A stretch of DNA of 64,000 nucleotides from Siphonodentalium dalli (Eukaryota; Mollusca; Scaphopoda; Gadilida; Siphonodentaliidae), in NCBI GenBank assembly GCA_032622095.1, contig CP136063.1, positions 88,075,980-88,139,979 on the forward strand, given 5' to 3'. The notes beneath the pieces were generated by a model. It was not told where the DNA came from, searched no databases, and saw only the letters and a list, made by a program, of their open reading frames with translations. This document shows, piece after piece, positions 48,501 to 63,500 of the stretch; position 1 is the first letter of the stretch, and each line of letters starts with the position of its first letter. The position numbers and the translations under genes are program-made.

Positions 48501-51500
48501 AGACATTAAAAATTATAAAATTGTTAAAGAATGTAAGAAAAAATGGTAAAAAGTGTTAAAAAACGATTTTTTTTAGGCCAATGCATTCTCTTATATATGC
48601 GAGGCGACCTATGGTCGACTCGCATATATAAGAGAATGCATTGGCACAGGGCATAACTATAACCATCACAATGTGGTCAATGAGCCGGTTCCAATGATAT
48701 CCATATTTGTATGGTTTTATTGAGACAGACCCAAGATATTTTAGGCTGTTGAAGCTTTATTTGGCCGGTTTTGGCCGGTTTGTTGGGTAAAGGGTTAAGT
48801 GTAAATGATTTGCGCTTCAGTGTAAATACTTGTGCTTCAGCTCAAATAAGGAATAAATGTGAAAAAAGGCTTCCCATAGTTAATAGGAATTGCTTAATCT
48901 GGCACTGGAGGGTAGATATTTGCACAATTACTTGCAATTATATGAATTTAGCTTCTCGTAGTTCACATTACTTTGAGCAATGTCAATTTGTAGTATCTCA
49001 GTAGCTGATTGTCTTGAAAAATCCTGATTAAAAATATGGATCTTGATATTTTGATTGTAGCCATTACAAGGTGGGTGTGTGGTATGGGAGGCCAAATTCA
49101 CATTTAATAGCTAACTACACTTAAGCATGATGCATTACGCTTAAGTGTAATGCATTTATGCTTAAGCGTAATGCATTTATGCTTAAGCGTAATGCAATTA
49201 CACTTAAACATAATTGCCTCACTCACAACTCCATTATGCTTAAGCATAATGCCGTTACGCTTATTAAAAGACCCACTTAATTTTCGAGTCACCGATTATT
49301 GTTTTTATAGTGACTTGATATACGGTTTTAATAACGAACTATGCCATAAAATATGATTAAAATACTATAATTCATCACCATTTGAAACACCTGTGTCTCA
49401 GAAGATGCCAATAGAGAAATAGAAAACTGCTCAAATCATAGAATGACTTCCCCCCTTTGGATCCCAGAATGCAACAGAATTCAAACGTTTTCAATGGAAG
49501 GGGAAGAACTTTATCTTTAATATATAGAGTTATTCCCCCTGCATTGAAAATAATACTGCTTTTTACTGCAATCTGGATGATAAAACATGTTGGCAACTCA
49601 ACAAAAACAACATGTTCACAGTTTATTACACAGGATAAGTTGATAATACAATGTTTTGGAGCTTCCCTTTCAAATGGTATATAATATGGCATATATTTAA
49701 ATGTGATCTGGGGGGTTCAAAAATTAAGTGGGCCTTTAAGCGTAATAGGTTTTCATAGCCTTACTACCTTACATAAAATGGTATCATCTAAGGTAAATAT
49801 ATATCAAAAGTTACTGGCATCAGTAATTGGCTGCATCCATTTCAGCTCCAGGTGAGTTTTCAGATATGGAATTTGAATTACACTTAAGCGTGATTCCATT
49901 ACGCTTAAGCGTAATGCCATTTAATACTCTTAAGCATAATACAAATATCATTACGCTTAAGCATAATGGCTTAAGCATAATGGCATTATGCTTAAGCGTA
50001 ATTGCATTACGCTTTATATACAGTAATGCTCTAAGTAATCGACTTCTTAACCACAGCAGAATTATGGGTAACTTTTCAGGATTTAGTCAGAAATATGGCT
50101 TGTTGCCATTCATCGGAAAGCTCTCCCCGAGAGCTTTCCGATGAATGGCAACAAGCCATATTTCCGACTAAATCCTGAAAAGTTACCCATAATTCTGTTG
50201 TGGTTAAAGGAGTCGATTAATTAGGGCATTACTGTACACCTTGACCTTGTTAGCCAGTGCATTTTCTTATATATATGGGAGCTTCGCATATATAAGAGAA
50301 TGCACTGACACAGGATCATTAATGCTGCACCAGCGCAGCTCCCATCATGAACCCCATGAAAGGGTTAACCCAGGGTCCTGAGAGGTTTTTAATCTGTGTT
50401 TCAGTAACCGAGGGGAGATATACAGAGTTGCAAAGAGAGTGAAGGAGGAGGTTGGGGAGGTTGACATTCTTATCAATAATGCAGGCGTGGTCATTGGAAA
50501 AAAACTCCTCGAAAGCCCTGATGAACTTATTGAAAAGACATTTGATGTAAATTTGATGGCGCTATTCTGGGTAAGTTAAACCATTATATACCATTGGACA
50601 GAGGAAGTCCTATATACAGGGACGTGGCTAGAGGGTCTCTGTTGGGGGGGGGGGGGGTGTCCACCTTGGGAATTCCAACTGCACCATACCTCTCCCTTGA
50701 ATCAGACCAAACACAAGTTTTGCAGAATTCCATTCGCACCCCGTCCCTTGCACATCAGTGCTTAGGCCTGGTAGCCATTTTCATGAACCATAGTTCTATA
50801 TATCGGGTATGAGAATATTCAGATTTTTCAAACCTGAAAATTACATAAATCCTAACATTTAACTCCAGATAAATGCACACGGGTGAGAGACCAGGAGAAA
50901 ATTTTGAAATCTAAACAAGAAAATTGCAAAACCCGAGAATCTAGACTGGCCTCAAGCTTTCAAAGTTTTGGAAATTTCAAACCTCATACTCACCTTAGGT
51001 TGGAATATTTCCAACTGATGACCATTTCATTCTACAATTTTGACCAAATATGGTAAAATATTGTTTTCTTAAACTAAATAGCAGTGTTTTTTTTTTACCA
51101 CAGAGAGGGACAAGCACACACCAGGTCGATTATTTAGTAAATTACTGTAGTTAGCTGCAAAGTTCATTTTTATGACCCCCCCCCCCCCCCCCACCCAATT
51201 CAACCATTGCCAACACCAAGCCTTGTATATTTTAGTAGGAAACTGAAAGGAACTGATTTTTTGCTGACTGAATAGTTAAGTCTCCATTTGCACTATCGCA
51301 CTGCAATTAGTAATAAAGCAATTGAGCCTGAGTGAGCTGTATCATTACAAAGGGTTGAGAGGTTGCAATGATCAATCAATGGTTTTCAAAATACATTTCA
51401 TATTCAGACCAAGCCTGTACATAGCACATGGGCTAGCATCACCAAATTTGCCCTCTGGGAACCTGAATGAGCAGAATCAGAATGAGGTTCCCAGAGGGTA

Positions 51501-54500
51501 AATTTGATGATGCCCACCATGCTGGATAGTCACTAAATTCACCCTCTGGGGACCTCATTCTGCAAATGACAGACACACTATTTGCAGACCTGAGTGTGAC
51601 CAGATGATGTGATTAGTTCCTGGGATGTAACAATAGGATTTTGTTGAACTGGGGGAGGGATATCCATCTTCCAACCACACCCCCTTAACTAAATTTCACT
51701 TTAGAAAAACACTCTTGGTTTGAAGTTTCCCAAATGTATGAAAATTCATATTTGTTCTCAAAATTAAGCAATTTGAAATAAAATGGGAAATGATATATTA
51801 TTGAAATCTGGTTGCTGTGTTGACCCAGTGAATATGGGGTCACAGCAATCATGAAATTTAAATATCATTTATTTGGCTCAAATTAACATATTTTTCAGCC
51901 CAAGGGCCTTCCTCTGTTTATAGGTAAATCGCTGGAATGTCTACATGTTTAAACTTCGAAAAAATAAGCAAAAATTTGTTGTTTATTTGGAGTGGAAACA
52001 TGTAGCCATTCAACAATTAATCTACTTATATTATCATATATGTTAAGTATATATATGTTTGGTCTTAAAGGGGTACTGTTCACTAAATCTGGCGATTTAT
52101 GCGACCATCTCCTTTTATGCTCAACAGAATATATGCAACAAATGAAGGAATTTGAGCCATGGATTAGTGCAAAATACACTATTGTGCTCTATGAACGATA
52201 TGCAAACAACATGATAATTATAATGAAAATGAATAAATAGCTGGAGTCATAAATTCATTTTCATTATAATTACTATGTTGTTTGCATCGTTCATAGAGCA
52301 TATGAGTGTATTTTGCACTAATCCATGGCTCAAATTCATTCACTTGTTGAATATATTATGTTCAGTATAAAAGGTCTCATAAATGGTCGGATTTAGTGCA
52401 CAGTACCCCTTTAAGTTATGGGTTTATTTACCAATATTAGATATTTGTGTTTGTTGCATAGACTGAGATCTATCCCCAGCAGCTATAGGGGGTCCCATTC
52501 CCCCAATCCCAAGTATATGTTCCCAATAATCATTGATAGTAATGTTTCTTGCCACTCCTATAGGAGTTGCTCATAGCTGATTACTATTGTTGCATTGAGG
52601 TGAATTATATATGAAGACAGATGAACAGATTGAGTTGATGGGAGGAATTCCTTTGTCTTAGTATCATCATCATTCAAGTAGGCTGATTATAGAAGAGAAT
52701 AGATTTCCTCCTTCCTTAATGTCAGCTTACACATTTCTCATTAATATTGGGACCCAAGACTTTCACTTTTTACTTTTTGTAAAGGGACCCAAGACATTCA
52801 CATTGGGTACAATTTAATGTTCAAAATAATATAAAATCTGTAAAAGCATCACCACTAAGAAGAACATGAATAAATAGATAAACTTTTTGTTATATTCATT
52901 ATTGATAGTTTGCCAATAATGAAATTTCGCATGTTGAAACCATTGTCATGTAAACATAACTGTTACAGTGACTTGTCAACAAACATCACAAATCGTAGTT
53001 TCAAATATTTTAGTCCAAATATAATTTTCAGAATATTTTAAAATGCTTTGACCTTTTCCAAAATGCTGTATCTATAAGATTTCGGCTCAGGAGCCTTTCA
53101 GCTGTAGTTGCATCATATTTACCGTCAATTTTGTATTAAACTTTAGTATCTTGTTGGACTAATTGGACTTTATCAGTAATTTTCACTATAACAGTAATGT
53201 TTACATAACAATGGTTTTGGCATTATTGAAGAGTTATTAATAATGAAAATAAGAACAAAGTCAGTATATTTTTTCATGTACAGTAATGCCCTAAATAATC
53301 GACTCCTTAACCACAGCAGAATTATGGGTAATTTTTCAGGATTTAGTCGGAAATATGGCTTGTTGCCATTCATCGGAAAGCTCTCCCCGAGAGCTTTCCG
53401 ATGAATGGCAACAAGCCATATTTCCGACTAAATCCTGAAAAATTACCCATAATTCTGCTGTGGTTAAGGAGTCAATTATTTAGGGCATTACTGTACTTGT
53501 TGATGAGTTGTTTTACAGACTTTTATGTTATTTCATATGAACCAAATTCGAAGGCCTTGGGACCCTTTAAATCATATCACATTATTGAATAATATAATTT
53601 TGATAGTAAAAAATAGCTTTTTTTCCAGACCACAAAAGCTTTTTTGCCAGCAATGTTGAGAAGAAATCGTGGCCACATTGTGAACATTGCTAGCACTTGT
53701 GGCATCCAGGGGCTCAACAGGCTTACTACATACTCTGCCACAAAATCTGGAGTCATCGGATTCACAGACACCCTTAATTTGGAAATAAAATTCTCAGGTC
53801 ACGATCAAGTTTACACGACAGTTGTCTGCCCATCCTACGTAACTACAGGGATGTTTGATGGATGTGAAATGAAGTGAGTACATTATGTCACTTTTTCCAA
53901 TATAAATAATAAGAAAAAGTATTGAAATTTATCCCAATGATAACTGAATACTCGTTGATGAGTAGTTACATGATTAATATTGATTCATTTGTAGCGATGT
54001 TCAGCTAATAAGTTCAGCAGCCATATTTAACTACTCCTTAACCACATCAGAGTTATGGGTAATTTTTCAGGATTTAGTCGGAAATATGGCAACAAGCCAT
54101 ATTTCTGACTAAATCCTGAAAAATTCCCATAATTCTGCTGTGGTTAAGGAGTCGATTATTTATGGCATTGTACCCTGCCATTGCTAAAATTCAAGCACTT
54201 TTCAAGGACCCCTCCCAAAAAAGTATGTTTTTCAAGTGATTCTATGCTTGGCAAAAACAAGAGTCAAATTCAAACGCCGAGAGCTTTCCGATGAATGGCA
54301 ACAAGCCATATTTCCGACTAAATCCTGAAAAGTTACCCATAATTCTGCTGTGGTTAAAGAGTCGATTATTTACGGCATTACTGTATATATAGGAACTGAA
54401 ACCTGACATTTTGCTTCCCCCCCCCCCCCTCAGATGGCTCATAAGCTAAATTAGATTTGATCACAATGACAGGTACAAAAAGTTATCCCAGAACACAGAT

Positions 54501-57500
54501 TTGCTTTATTGGAGTTTTAGTTGATCAATGGCAATGATCAATTTGTAATTTCCAAACTCGTTCCTACTGCTACTACAGAAAGAATGAGAGAATGTGTGAT
54601 CCCATAGAACAATCATGATATCAGTATAAGGCCAATAAAATAAATATGCTAGATTTACATCCCCTCCCGACCTTATTTTTAGTCCCCTGCCTCAATTTAT
54701 TTTATTTGGATATCTCACATGTAAACTTTTTTCTTGGGTCTTAACCCTTTACCCAACAGAACGGCCCTGTGCCAATGCATTCTCTTATATATGCGAGTCG
54801 ACCATAGGTCGCCTCGCATATATAAGAGAATGCATTGGCTTAACACATTAAAAATTATAAAATTGTTAAAGAATGTAAGAAAAAATGGTAAAAAGTGTTA
54901 AAAAAAGATTTTTTTTAGGCCAATGCATTCTCTTATATATGCGAGGCGACCTATGGTCGACTCGCATATATAAGAGAATGCATTGGCACAGGGCTAACTG
55001 TAACTATCACAATGTGGTCAAGGAGCCGGTTCCAATGATATCCATATTTGTATGGTTCTATTGAGACAGACCGAAGATATTTTAGGCTGTTGAAGCTTTA
55101 TTTGGCCGGTTTTGGCCGGTTTGTTGGGTAAAGGGTTAACCATCAAATTACATTTCAATGACCCATTAATCAGTCTATTTTGATCAAATTGGACAATCTT
55201 AATCAATTTATAATATATAAGATAGGAAACTGCTTAAATATCTAGAACTGATTTATGTTAGGAAGAATAGAATATAAAAAAATTAATTTGCCGTTCCGCC
55301 CCATTTTTCTGAAAAAGTTGGATGCAAATCTAGCAATTTATTTATATTAGCCTAAATTAGTAGCTTATATCAAGCCAACCATCATTTTCTAGTTTCATAA
55401 AGTTCTAATAAAGATGCTTTTTATGTCACTCATATGCTATTTCCAAAAGTTCCCTGGAATCGGAGGAAATAAAGGTGTTTATATAGAAATTCTGTAACAT
55501 ATAGTTATTATTTATAACTACACCACCCATCGGGAAATATAAATCACTATTACCACTTGACCGAATATATAGTAATGCCATATTCGATTCCTAAACCACA
55601 GCAGAATTATTGGTAATTTTTCAGGATTTAGTCGGAAATATGGCTTGTTGCCATTCATCGGAAAGCTCTCAGTAACCACAGCAGAATTATTGGTAATTTT
55701 TCAGGATTTAGTCGATAATATGGCTTGTTGCCATTCATCGGAAAGCTCTCAGTGAGAGCTTTCCGATGAATGGCAACAAGCCATATTTCCCACTAAATCA
55801 TGTTACCCATAATTCTGCTATGGTTAAGGAGTCGATTATTTAGGGCATTACTGTATATCCCATCAATGGGATAAACAGAAACCTATAATTTGCTGTGAAG
55901 GAGTGGCTGGACTCACTGTTATGAGGGCCCAATTATAGAGATATCCAGGAACATGGCTGAGTAAATAGTGATTAATGATTAATCTGCTGGTAAAAAGTAT
56001 TGGTTGACACATGGTGGTATCATGTGTGCGTGGGTGTGATATAAATACAAAACTTCATGTTCTCCAGAACATCAAAACAGACTTTTGTTTTTTTAGGATT
56101 AAACATTTTTATATTGTTAAGAATTGTGTGCTTTAAGCCTTTCCCTCGCCAACCTTGGTTTGCCCGAGTTGAGTACAGTAATGCCCTAAATAATCAACTC
56201 CTTAACCACAGCAGAATTATGGGTAACTTTTCAGGATTTATTCGGAAATAAGCCAGATTTCCGAATAAATCCTGAAATGTTACCCATAATTCTGCAGTTA
56301 AGAAGTCGATTAATTAGGGCATTACTGTATATGGGGATTAATAATAAACACCAGAGTGTCCATTCAACCCTTTTTTTTTTTAATAAATACTCATTGCCGA
56401 GTAGCTCCTTAGGAAATTCTCAGATAATATGTTTTAAAAAAATGGCCATTGGTCCCACCAATGAATGGGAATCTTTATGCACTTGTATTATGTGTTGTTT
56501 CCATATATTTCCTAACCATCCCTCCAGATGAATATTAGACCATTCCAATATGACTTTTATAGCTGATGGGAGAATCTATTTAGTAAGGAAAGGGTTCAAT
56601 CACTATTAAGGTCACCTATGTGCTTCAGATTTTCATATTTATGTAATTATAACACTGAAAAGAGCATTCAAAATTAAATCAGTCAACAAATGAAGTCCAT
56701 TGTTGTCGGAAGAAAATGAAACTAATGATGTCTATAAAATCCCCTCTTCAGATTTGATTTGAAAGTAGCAACGGCAATTTTCACCCAAATGTTTCCTAAA
56801 TTTAGACTTCTTATTGAATTGTTCATTTCATATGTAATCAAATTATAATTGTTTCCATAGATAAAATCACAGTTAAACCATCAATTTCCATATGGTGAGA
56901 AGGGGACACATCCTATTTTGAACATTTTACTGTAAGCTATTTCCATGACGGGAGCTGCGCTGGTGCAGCATTAAAGATCATGTACCAGTGCATTCTCTTA
57001 TATATGTGAGTCTCCCATAGGGAGCCTCGCATATATAAAACAATTTACTGGCTTACAAGGTCAAGGTGAATATTGTTAGGTGAATGTATTCTCTTATATA
57101 TGCGAGGCTCCCTATGGGAGACTCGCATATATAAGATAATGCATTGGCACAGGGTTTTCGCAGAAGTTTCAGCAAGCTCCAGTCATGAAAGGGTTAAGGC
57201 CAAAATAAAATAAATGTTTGTTTCCGGTAACCTGCTCGCCCCAATCTCAAATACTGCACCCTAAACTATTTTTGTGGTTTGGCCTTTTTTTGTTGCTGAA
57301 CCTTTTTTTTGTCATTCATCATGGGGACAGTGCGTCAGTTGAACTTATTATCTGACTCCTTCTGTACTTATATTATCTGCTTATATTACCAGTACATCCA
57401 TCCAAAACAGTAATACAGTAATGGCCTAAATAATCGACTCCTTAACCACAGCAGAATTATGGATAACTTTTCAGGATTTAGTCAGAAATATGGCTTGTTG

Positions 57501-60500
57501 CCATTCATCGGAAAGCTCTCTGTGTGAGAGCTTTCCAATGAAAGGCAACAAGCCCTATTTCCAACTAAATCTTGAAAAAGTAATTCTGCTGTGGTTAAGG
57601 AGTCGATTATTTAGGGCATTACTGTAGACCATTCCAATTTACATTTAGTATATAAAAAGGGTTAAGATCAGATAAAGTAGGAATGTCATAAGGCACAAAA
57701 AATGTCATCTGTTCCCAGCAGGGCAGAATGACCAGCGTATGTAGAAACAAAGAACAATGAGACAGGTGGCGGACAGCTGATAAAAAAAAAACCAATGACC
57801 AGCGTACATAAAACGTGAGGTCCAGTTTCACCACCTTCTCACAAACAATAGAATCACTCGGGCCATTTTCATTTGTAAATATAATTTTTCTATGGTCAGT
57901 GCAAGCCTCATTCAGTTAGCCAATTTGATTGGAAAACAGATTATTTTGGCAAACTTCAAATGTCTCGATCTTTTTAACTACCAGTATTTTTCGTGCTATT
58001 GTGTTATAATGGGTTGACATTAGATCTCATTTTCTATAGTTTTTGGCCCACATTGAAACTGATGTAAAATTTTATGGTGGAATTAAATATCTTTCATGGG
58101 GATGGCTGGCTACTCAACATTGAGAGAGATAAAAAGTCAGTTACGAAACAGATTTAAAATGAACAAATCAGATGCAACTAATAGTTTAATTTTTCTGATA
58201 TCACTAGGTATTATTTACTGTAATGACGTCATATGGTTACTACCATTTGGGCAATGAATATCTTTGCAACTCACTTCTTCAATTAAAACTATGTTATAAT
58301 GGGAATTTTACTGTTGGAAGATATGACATGGGCACCAGAGGTGCTAAAACCTTGAAAGTGCATGAATTAGGCTTTGGAAATCAGCCATCTGAAATAATGC
58401 ATTGTAATAATATTGTAATAATGCAGTGTAATAATACTGCCAAGTTTTCTATTACCTGTCATTTGCTGGTCTTCACCCATCATGGAATATTTTTCTCGGC
58501 TGTACATACGTCATAGATTTAGCTTTACGTCATTGACACATTCTCAGTTTTCTCAAGCTATGCCAAGGACACAATATGATATCCTAAAACTGGATCAGAG
58601 GTCGAATTGGATTCCTTCATGGCAAGCATGTCTGGATCAGATCACATATGAACAGAAGCATCAAATTTCTACAGTTCAACTGAAAAGAAGACAACAGTAA
58701 TGCCCTAAATAATCGACTCCTTAACCACAGCAGAATTATGGGTAATTTTTCAGGATTTAGTCAGAAATATGGCTTGTTGCCATTCATCGGAAAGCTCTCA
58801 CTCAGAGCTTTCCGATGAATGACAACAAGCCATATTTCCGACTAAATCCTGAAAAATTACCCATAATTCTGCTGTGGTTAAGGAGTAGATTATTTAAGGC
58901 ATTACTGTATGTTATATTTATGATGTTAAATAATTTAGTGATAAGCTGTCAATTCACCAAATATGAAAGTACACCTGGATCTTATCATGTTTTGTACTGA
59001 TCATAAAAATTTAGGCTGACAAGAAAAATTTCTTGCAATTTGTGAAAATGAGTGAATATTTTTCAGTGCATTAACCAAACTTATCCTTGCCTAAAAATGA
59101 ATTATTTAGAAAACAATAAAAAAATTAGAAATAACTAACTGATAAAATGTAATCTTTGGGTTAACAGGTATCCATATTTGTTGCCACCATTGGAACCAAA
59201 ACAAACTGTTGGTAAAATAATTGAAGCCGTCCTGACCAACACACACTACATCTGCATTCCAAGACTGGTCTACTCTGTCGCTGTGCTCAAAACGTAAGTT
59301 ACCATTTGCACCCCTCCCCACCCATAGGTTGAAATTTTCCAGCTGGTACCACATGCTTTCCAACTGTTGGAAATTACAACCTGACACTCTCTGTTTGGAA
59401 ATTTTCCAACTGATTGCCATTTCAGTTCATTATTAAATTTGATCGAAAGTACATGTACTTGATTCCCCACACCATAGCCACTCAAACATAATTGAAATCC
59501 TCTACTGTTACAATGGTGCATATGTTTATATGGCTCGAGATGGGAATTGTCACAAGTTACAACTGTCAGTATAATCCCAGACTTGCTAAATATACAACTG
59601 AAGGGAATGGCTGGAATACTGGATTACATGTGTCTGCGCCTCCATTCGTCCATTCTTGTAGATATCTGTGTCACAGCATCGACACACTAGATTTAGTCAT
59701 GCAAAGAGTAAAATCCAAGATGGCTCGGTCAAATTCAATAGCTCCAATATAGATGTCGACATCCCCAAAAATAAGTTCCTTGAGTGGCATCATTCGGAAT
59801 GGTAACTACATGTCTTAACCCTTCCATGACTGCAGCTTCATAAAAACTGGAGCTTTTTAAAAACTCTGTGCCAATGCATTCTCTTATTAGCTCAACTTTA
59901 CTTTGTAAAGTTTGAGCTATTGCCATGGCTTTGTCGTCCGTTGTCCATGTGTGCGTGTGTACGTAAGGCGTCAACAATGCAGGCTACAGGTCGTACCTTT
60001 GGTCGGATCATTATGAAATTTGTCATAGCTGTTGACATCAACATTTAGACCAGAATGATTAATTTTGGGGTCATACGGAAAAAAAACATGGCCGCCAGCA
60101 GCCATCTTGGATTTCAAAATTCAATCCATTAGCACGGGCTACAGGCCGTACTTTTAGTCTGATCATCATAAAATTTGTCAAGAATGTTAATAATTACATT
60201 TAGATGGGAACGAGTCATTTTGGGGTCATTCGGCCAAAAAACATGGCCGCCAGCAGCCATCTTGGATTTTACTCTTTGTAAGACTAAATCCTTTAGCACG
60301 GGCTACAAGTCGTACCTTTATTCTGATCATCATAAAATTTGTCATGGCTGTTGAAATTGGAATGTAGATGGGAACGAGTCATTTTGGGGTCATTCGGACA
60401 AAAAACATGGTCACCAGTGGCCATCTTGGATTTCAAAATTTAATCCATTAGCACGGGCCACAGGTCGTACTGTTCGTCTGATCATCATGAAATTTGTCAT

Positions 60501-63500
60501 GGATGATAATATTGACATGTAGATGGGAACGAGTAATTTTGGGGTCATTCCGCCAAAATACATGGCCGCCAGCAGCCATCTTGGATTTTACTCTTTGTAT
60601 GACTAAATTCTGTAGCACGGGCTGCAGGTCGTACCTTTAGTCTGATCATCATCAAATTTGTCATGGATGTTAACAATGACATGTAGATGGGAACGAGTAA
60701 TTTTGGGGTCATTCGGCCAAAAAACATGGTCGCCAGCAGCCATCTTGGATTTTACTCTTTGTATGACTAAATCCTTTAGCACGGGCTACAGGTCCTACTT
60801 TTAGTCTGATCATCATAAAATCTGTCATGAATGTTAATAATGACATGTAGATGGGAACAAGTCATTTTGGGGTCATTCGACCAAAAAACATGGCCGCCAG
60901 CAGCCATCTTGGATTTTACTCTTTGTAAGACTAAATCCTTTAGCACGGGCTACAAGTCGTACCTTTATTCTGATCATCATAAAATTTGTCATGGCTGTTG
61001 AAATTGGAATGTAGATGGGAACGAGTCATTTTGGGGTCATTCGGACAAAAAACATGGCCACCAGCGGCCATCTTGGATTTCAAAATTTAATCCATTAGCA
61101 CGGGCCACAGGTCGTACTGTTCGTCTGATCATCATGAAATTTGTCATGGATGATAATATTGACATGTAGATGGGAACGAGTAATTTTGGGGTCATTCGGC
61201 CAAAATACATGGCCGCCAGCAGCCATCTTGGATTTTACTCTTTGTAAGACTAAATCCTTTAGCACGGGCTACAGGTCGTACCTTTATTCTGATCATCATA
61301 AAATTTGTCATGGCTGTTGAAATTGGAATGTAGATGGGAACGAGTCATTTTGGGGTCATTCGGACAAAAAACATGGCTGCCAGTGGCCATCTTGGATTTC
61401 AAAATTTAATCCATTAGCACGGGCCACAGGTCGTACTGTTAGTCTGATCATCATGAAATTTGTCATGGAGATAATATTGACATGTAGATGGGAACGAGTA
61501 ATTTTGGGGTCATTCGGCCAAAAAACATGGCCGCCAGCAGCCATCTTGGATTTTACTCTTTGTATGACTAAATTCTTCAGCACGGGCTGCAGGTCGTATC
61601 TTTAGTCTGATCGTCATGAAATTTGTCATGGATATTAACAATGACATGTAGATGGGAACGAGTAATTTTGGGGTCATTCGGCCAAAAAACATGGTCGCCA
61701 GCAGCCATCTTGGATCTTACTCTTTGTATGACTAAATCCTTTAGCACGGGCTACAGGTCGTACCTTTAGTCTGATCATCATAAAATTTGTCATGGCTGTT
61801 GAAATTGGAATGTAGATGGGAACGAGTTATTTTGGGGTCATTCGGACAAAAAACATGGCCGCCAGTGGCCATCTTGGATTTCAAAATTTAATCCATTAGC
61901 ACGGGCCACAGGTCGTACTGTTCGTCTGATCATCATGAAATTTGTCATGGATGATAATATTGACATGTAGATGGGAACGAGTAATTTTGGGGTCATTCGG
62001 CCAAAAAACATGGTCGCCAGCAGCCATCTTGGATTTTACTCTTTGTATGACTAAATCCTTTAGCACGGGCTACAGGTTGTACCTTTAGTCTGATCATCAT
62101 AAAATTTGTCATGAATGTTAATAATGGCATGTAGATGGGAACGACTCATTTTGGGGTCATTCGGACAAAAAACATGGCCACCAGCGGCCATCTTGGATTT
62201 CAAAATTTAATCCATTAGCACGGGCCACAGGTCGTACTGTTCGTCTGATCATCATGAAATTTGTCCATTTAGATGCCTGATGGGAACGAGTAATTTTGGG
62301 GTCATTCGGCTAAAAAACATTGCCGCCAGCAGCCATCTTGGATTTTACTCTTTGTATGACTAAATCCTTTAGCACGGGCTACAGGTTGTACCTTTTAATA
62401 GTCTGATCATTATAAAATTTGTCATGGATGTTAACAATGACATGTAGATGGGAACGACTCATTTTGGGGTCATTCGGCCGAAAACATGGCCGCCAGCAGC
62501 CATTATGGATTTTACTTTTCTCTTCATGTCTATAAACTAGTATTAGACATTCAACTTTCCACATTCGTAATCGCTCCATTGACTGTAATACATTAAATTA
62601 TTCCCTTTCCAAGTTGAGCTACAGTGTCATTGACACTTTCATTTATGTGAGTCTGCCATAGGGAGCCATGCATATAATTATAAGAGTTTGCATTGGCCCA
62701 ACAATATTTACCTTGACAGCCAGTGCATTCTTTTATATATACAAGACATACAAGGCTCCCTATGAGAGACTTGCATATATAAGAAAATGCACTGGCACAG
62801 GATCATTAATGCTGCACCAGCACAGCTCCCGTCATGAAAGGTTTAAAGTGATGTGAAACACTCTGGTAGGGTTCTCAAATATTAATGGAGAATAATCTTG
62901 ATCAAAGTTGTTATTTTTACGATTATTAATCCAAATTGACAACACACAGTGTCATACTTACATATTAACTAGCTGAAACAGGCTCTCCTTTGTGCGTTAG
63001 GGGCCTGTGGCCCCTGTGTGCGCTTTGCGTACATTTGGATCTAAATATTCACATTGGTTCATATTCTACTTATTTAATTCTGAAATAAGCCCATAGTGAG
63101 CTTACTTTTAATTTTTTTGTGTTTTTATTTATTTATTTAATAATTTTTTTTTTTTTAAACCAATTTGGTTGAAATCAGTTCAGGTGTCTGGGAGAAATCC
63201 GGAGAGACAGACATATCCTACTCATTTATATATGCAATGACTCTCGATGGTGAAATCATTTGTGTTAGTTTATCGGTGATAGTTGCGTCCCAAATCAAGA
63301 TGTAAATATTTATAATTCAGACAATGTTTTCTATGAAGTGGTATGGTCAATTTCTTTGAAATTTTTGGCGATGTTAATAGAATGCTACATTCCCTCGGTT
63401 GGAATAGCACCTCTGTACTAACTTATCAGTTTCACGCACTCGATCAAGTCCATAATATGTCTTTAAGCTAAGCTGGAGACTTCTCAAGAGCATCATTCTC

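Larger units (their letters stand above)
47490..48888. mobile_element. Foldback of family PM (TTCA-centred monomers) with three nested insertions
   Basis: Left arm TTATGGGAGGGCTTTTCACA and right arm TGAAAAAAGGCTTCCCATAG are inverted, with monomers such as TTTGCACTGAAGCGCAAA. F1 (47675-48202), containing R1 (47750-47918), and T1 (48399-48798) sit inside. Confidence 0.65.

Noticed and set aside
53173-53592. Recurrent frames reading [16 protein letters not shown]
   Set aside because: They are one arm of the R1 MITE and appear at every copy; an artefact of the palindrome, not a protein.
58223-58700. Two overlapping frames (97 and 72 codons)
   Set aside because: Intronic, no recognisable domain, and no splice signals tying them to SDR16C.
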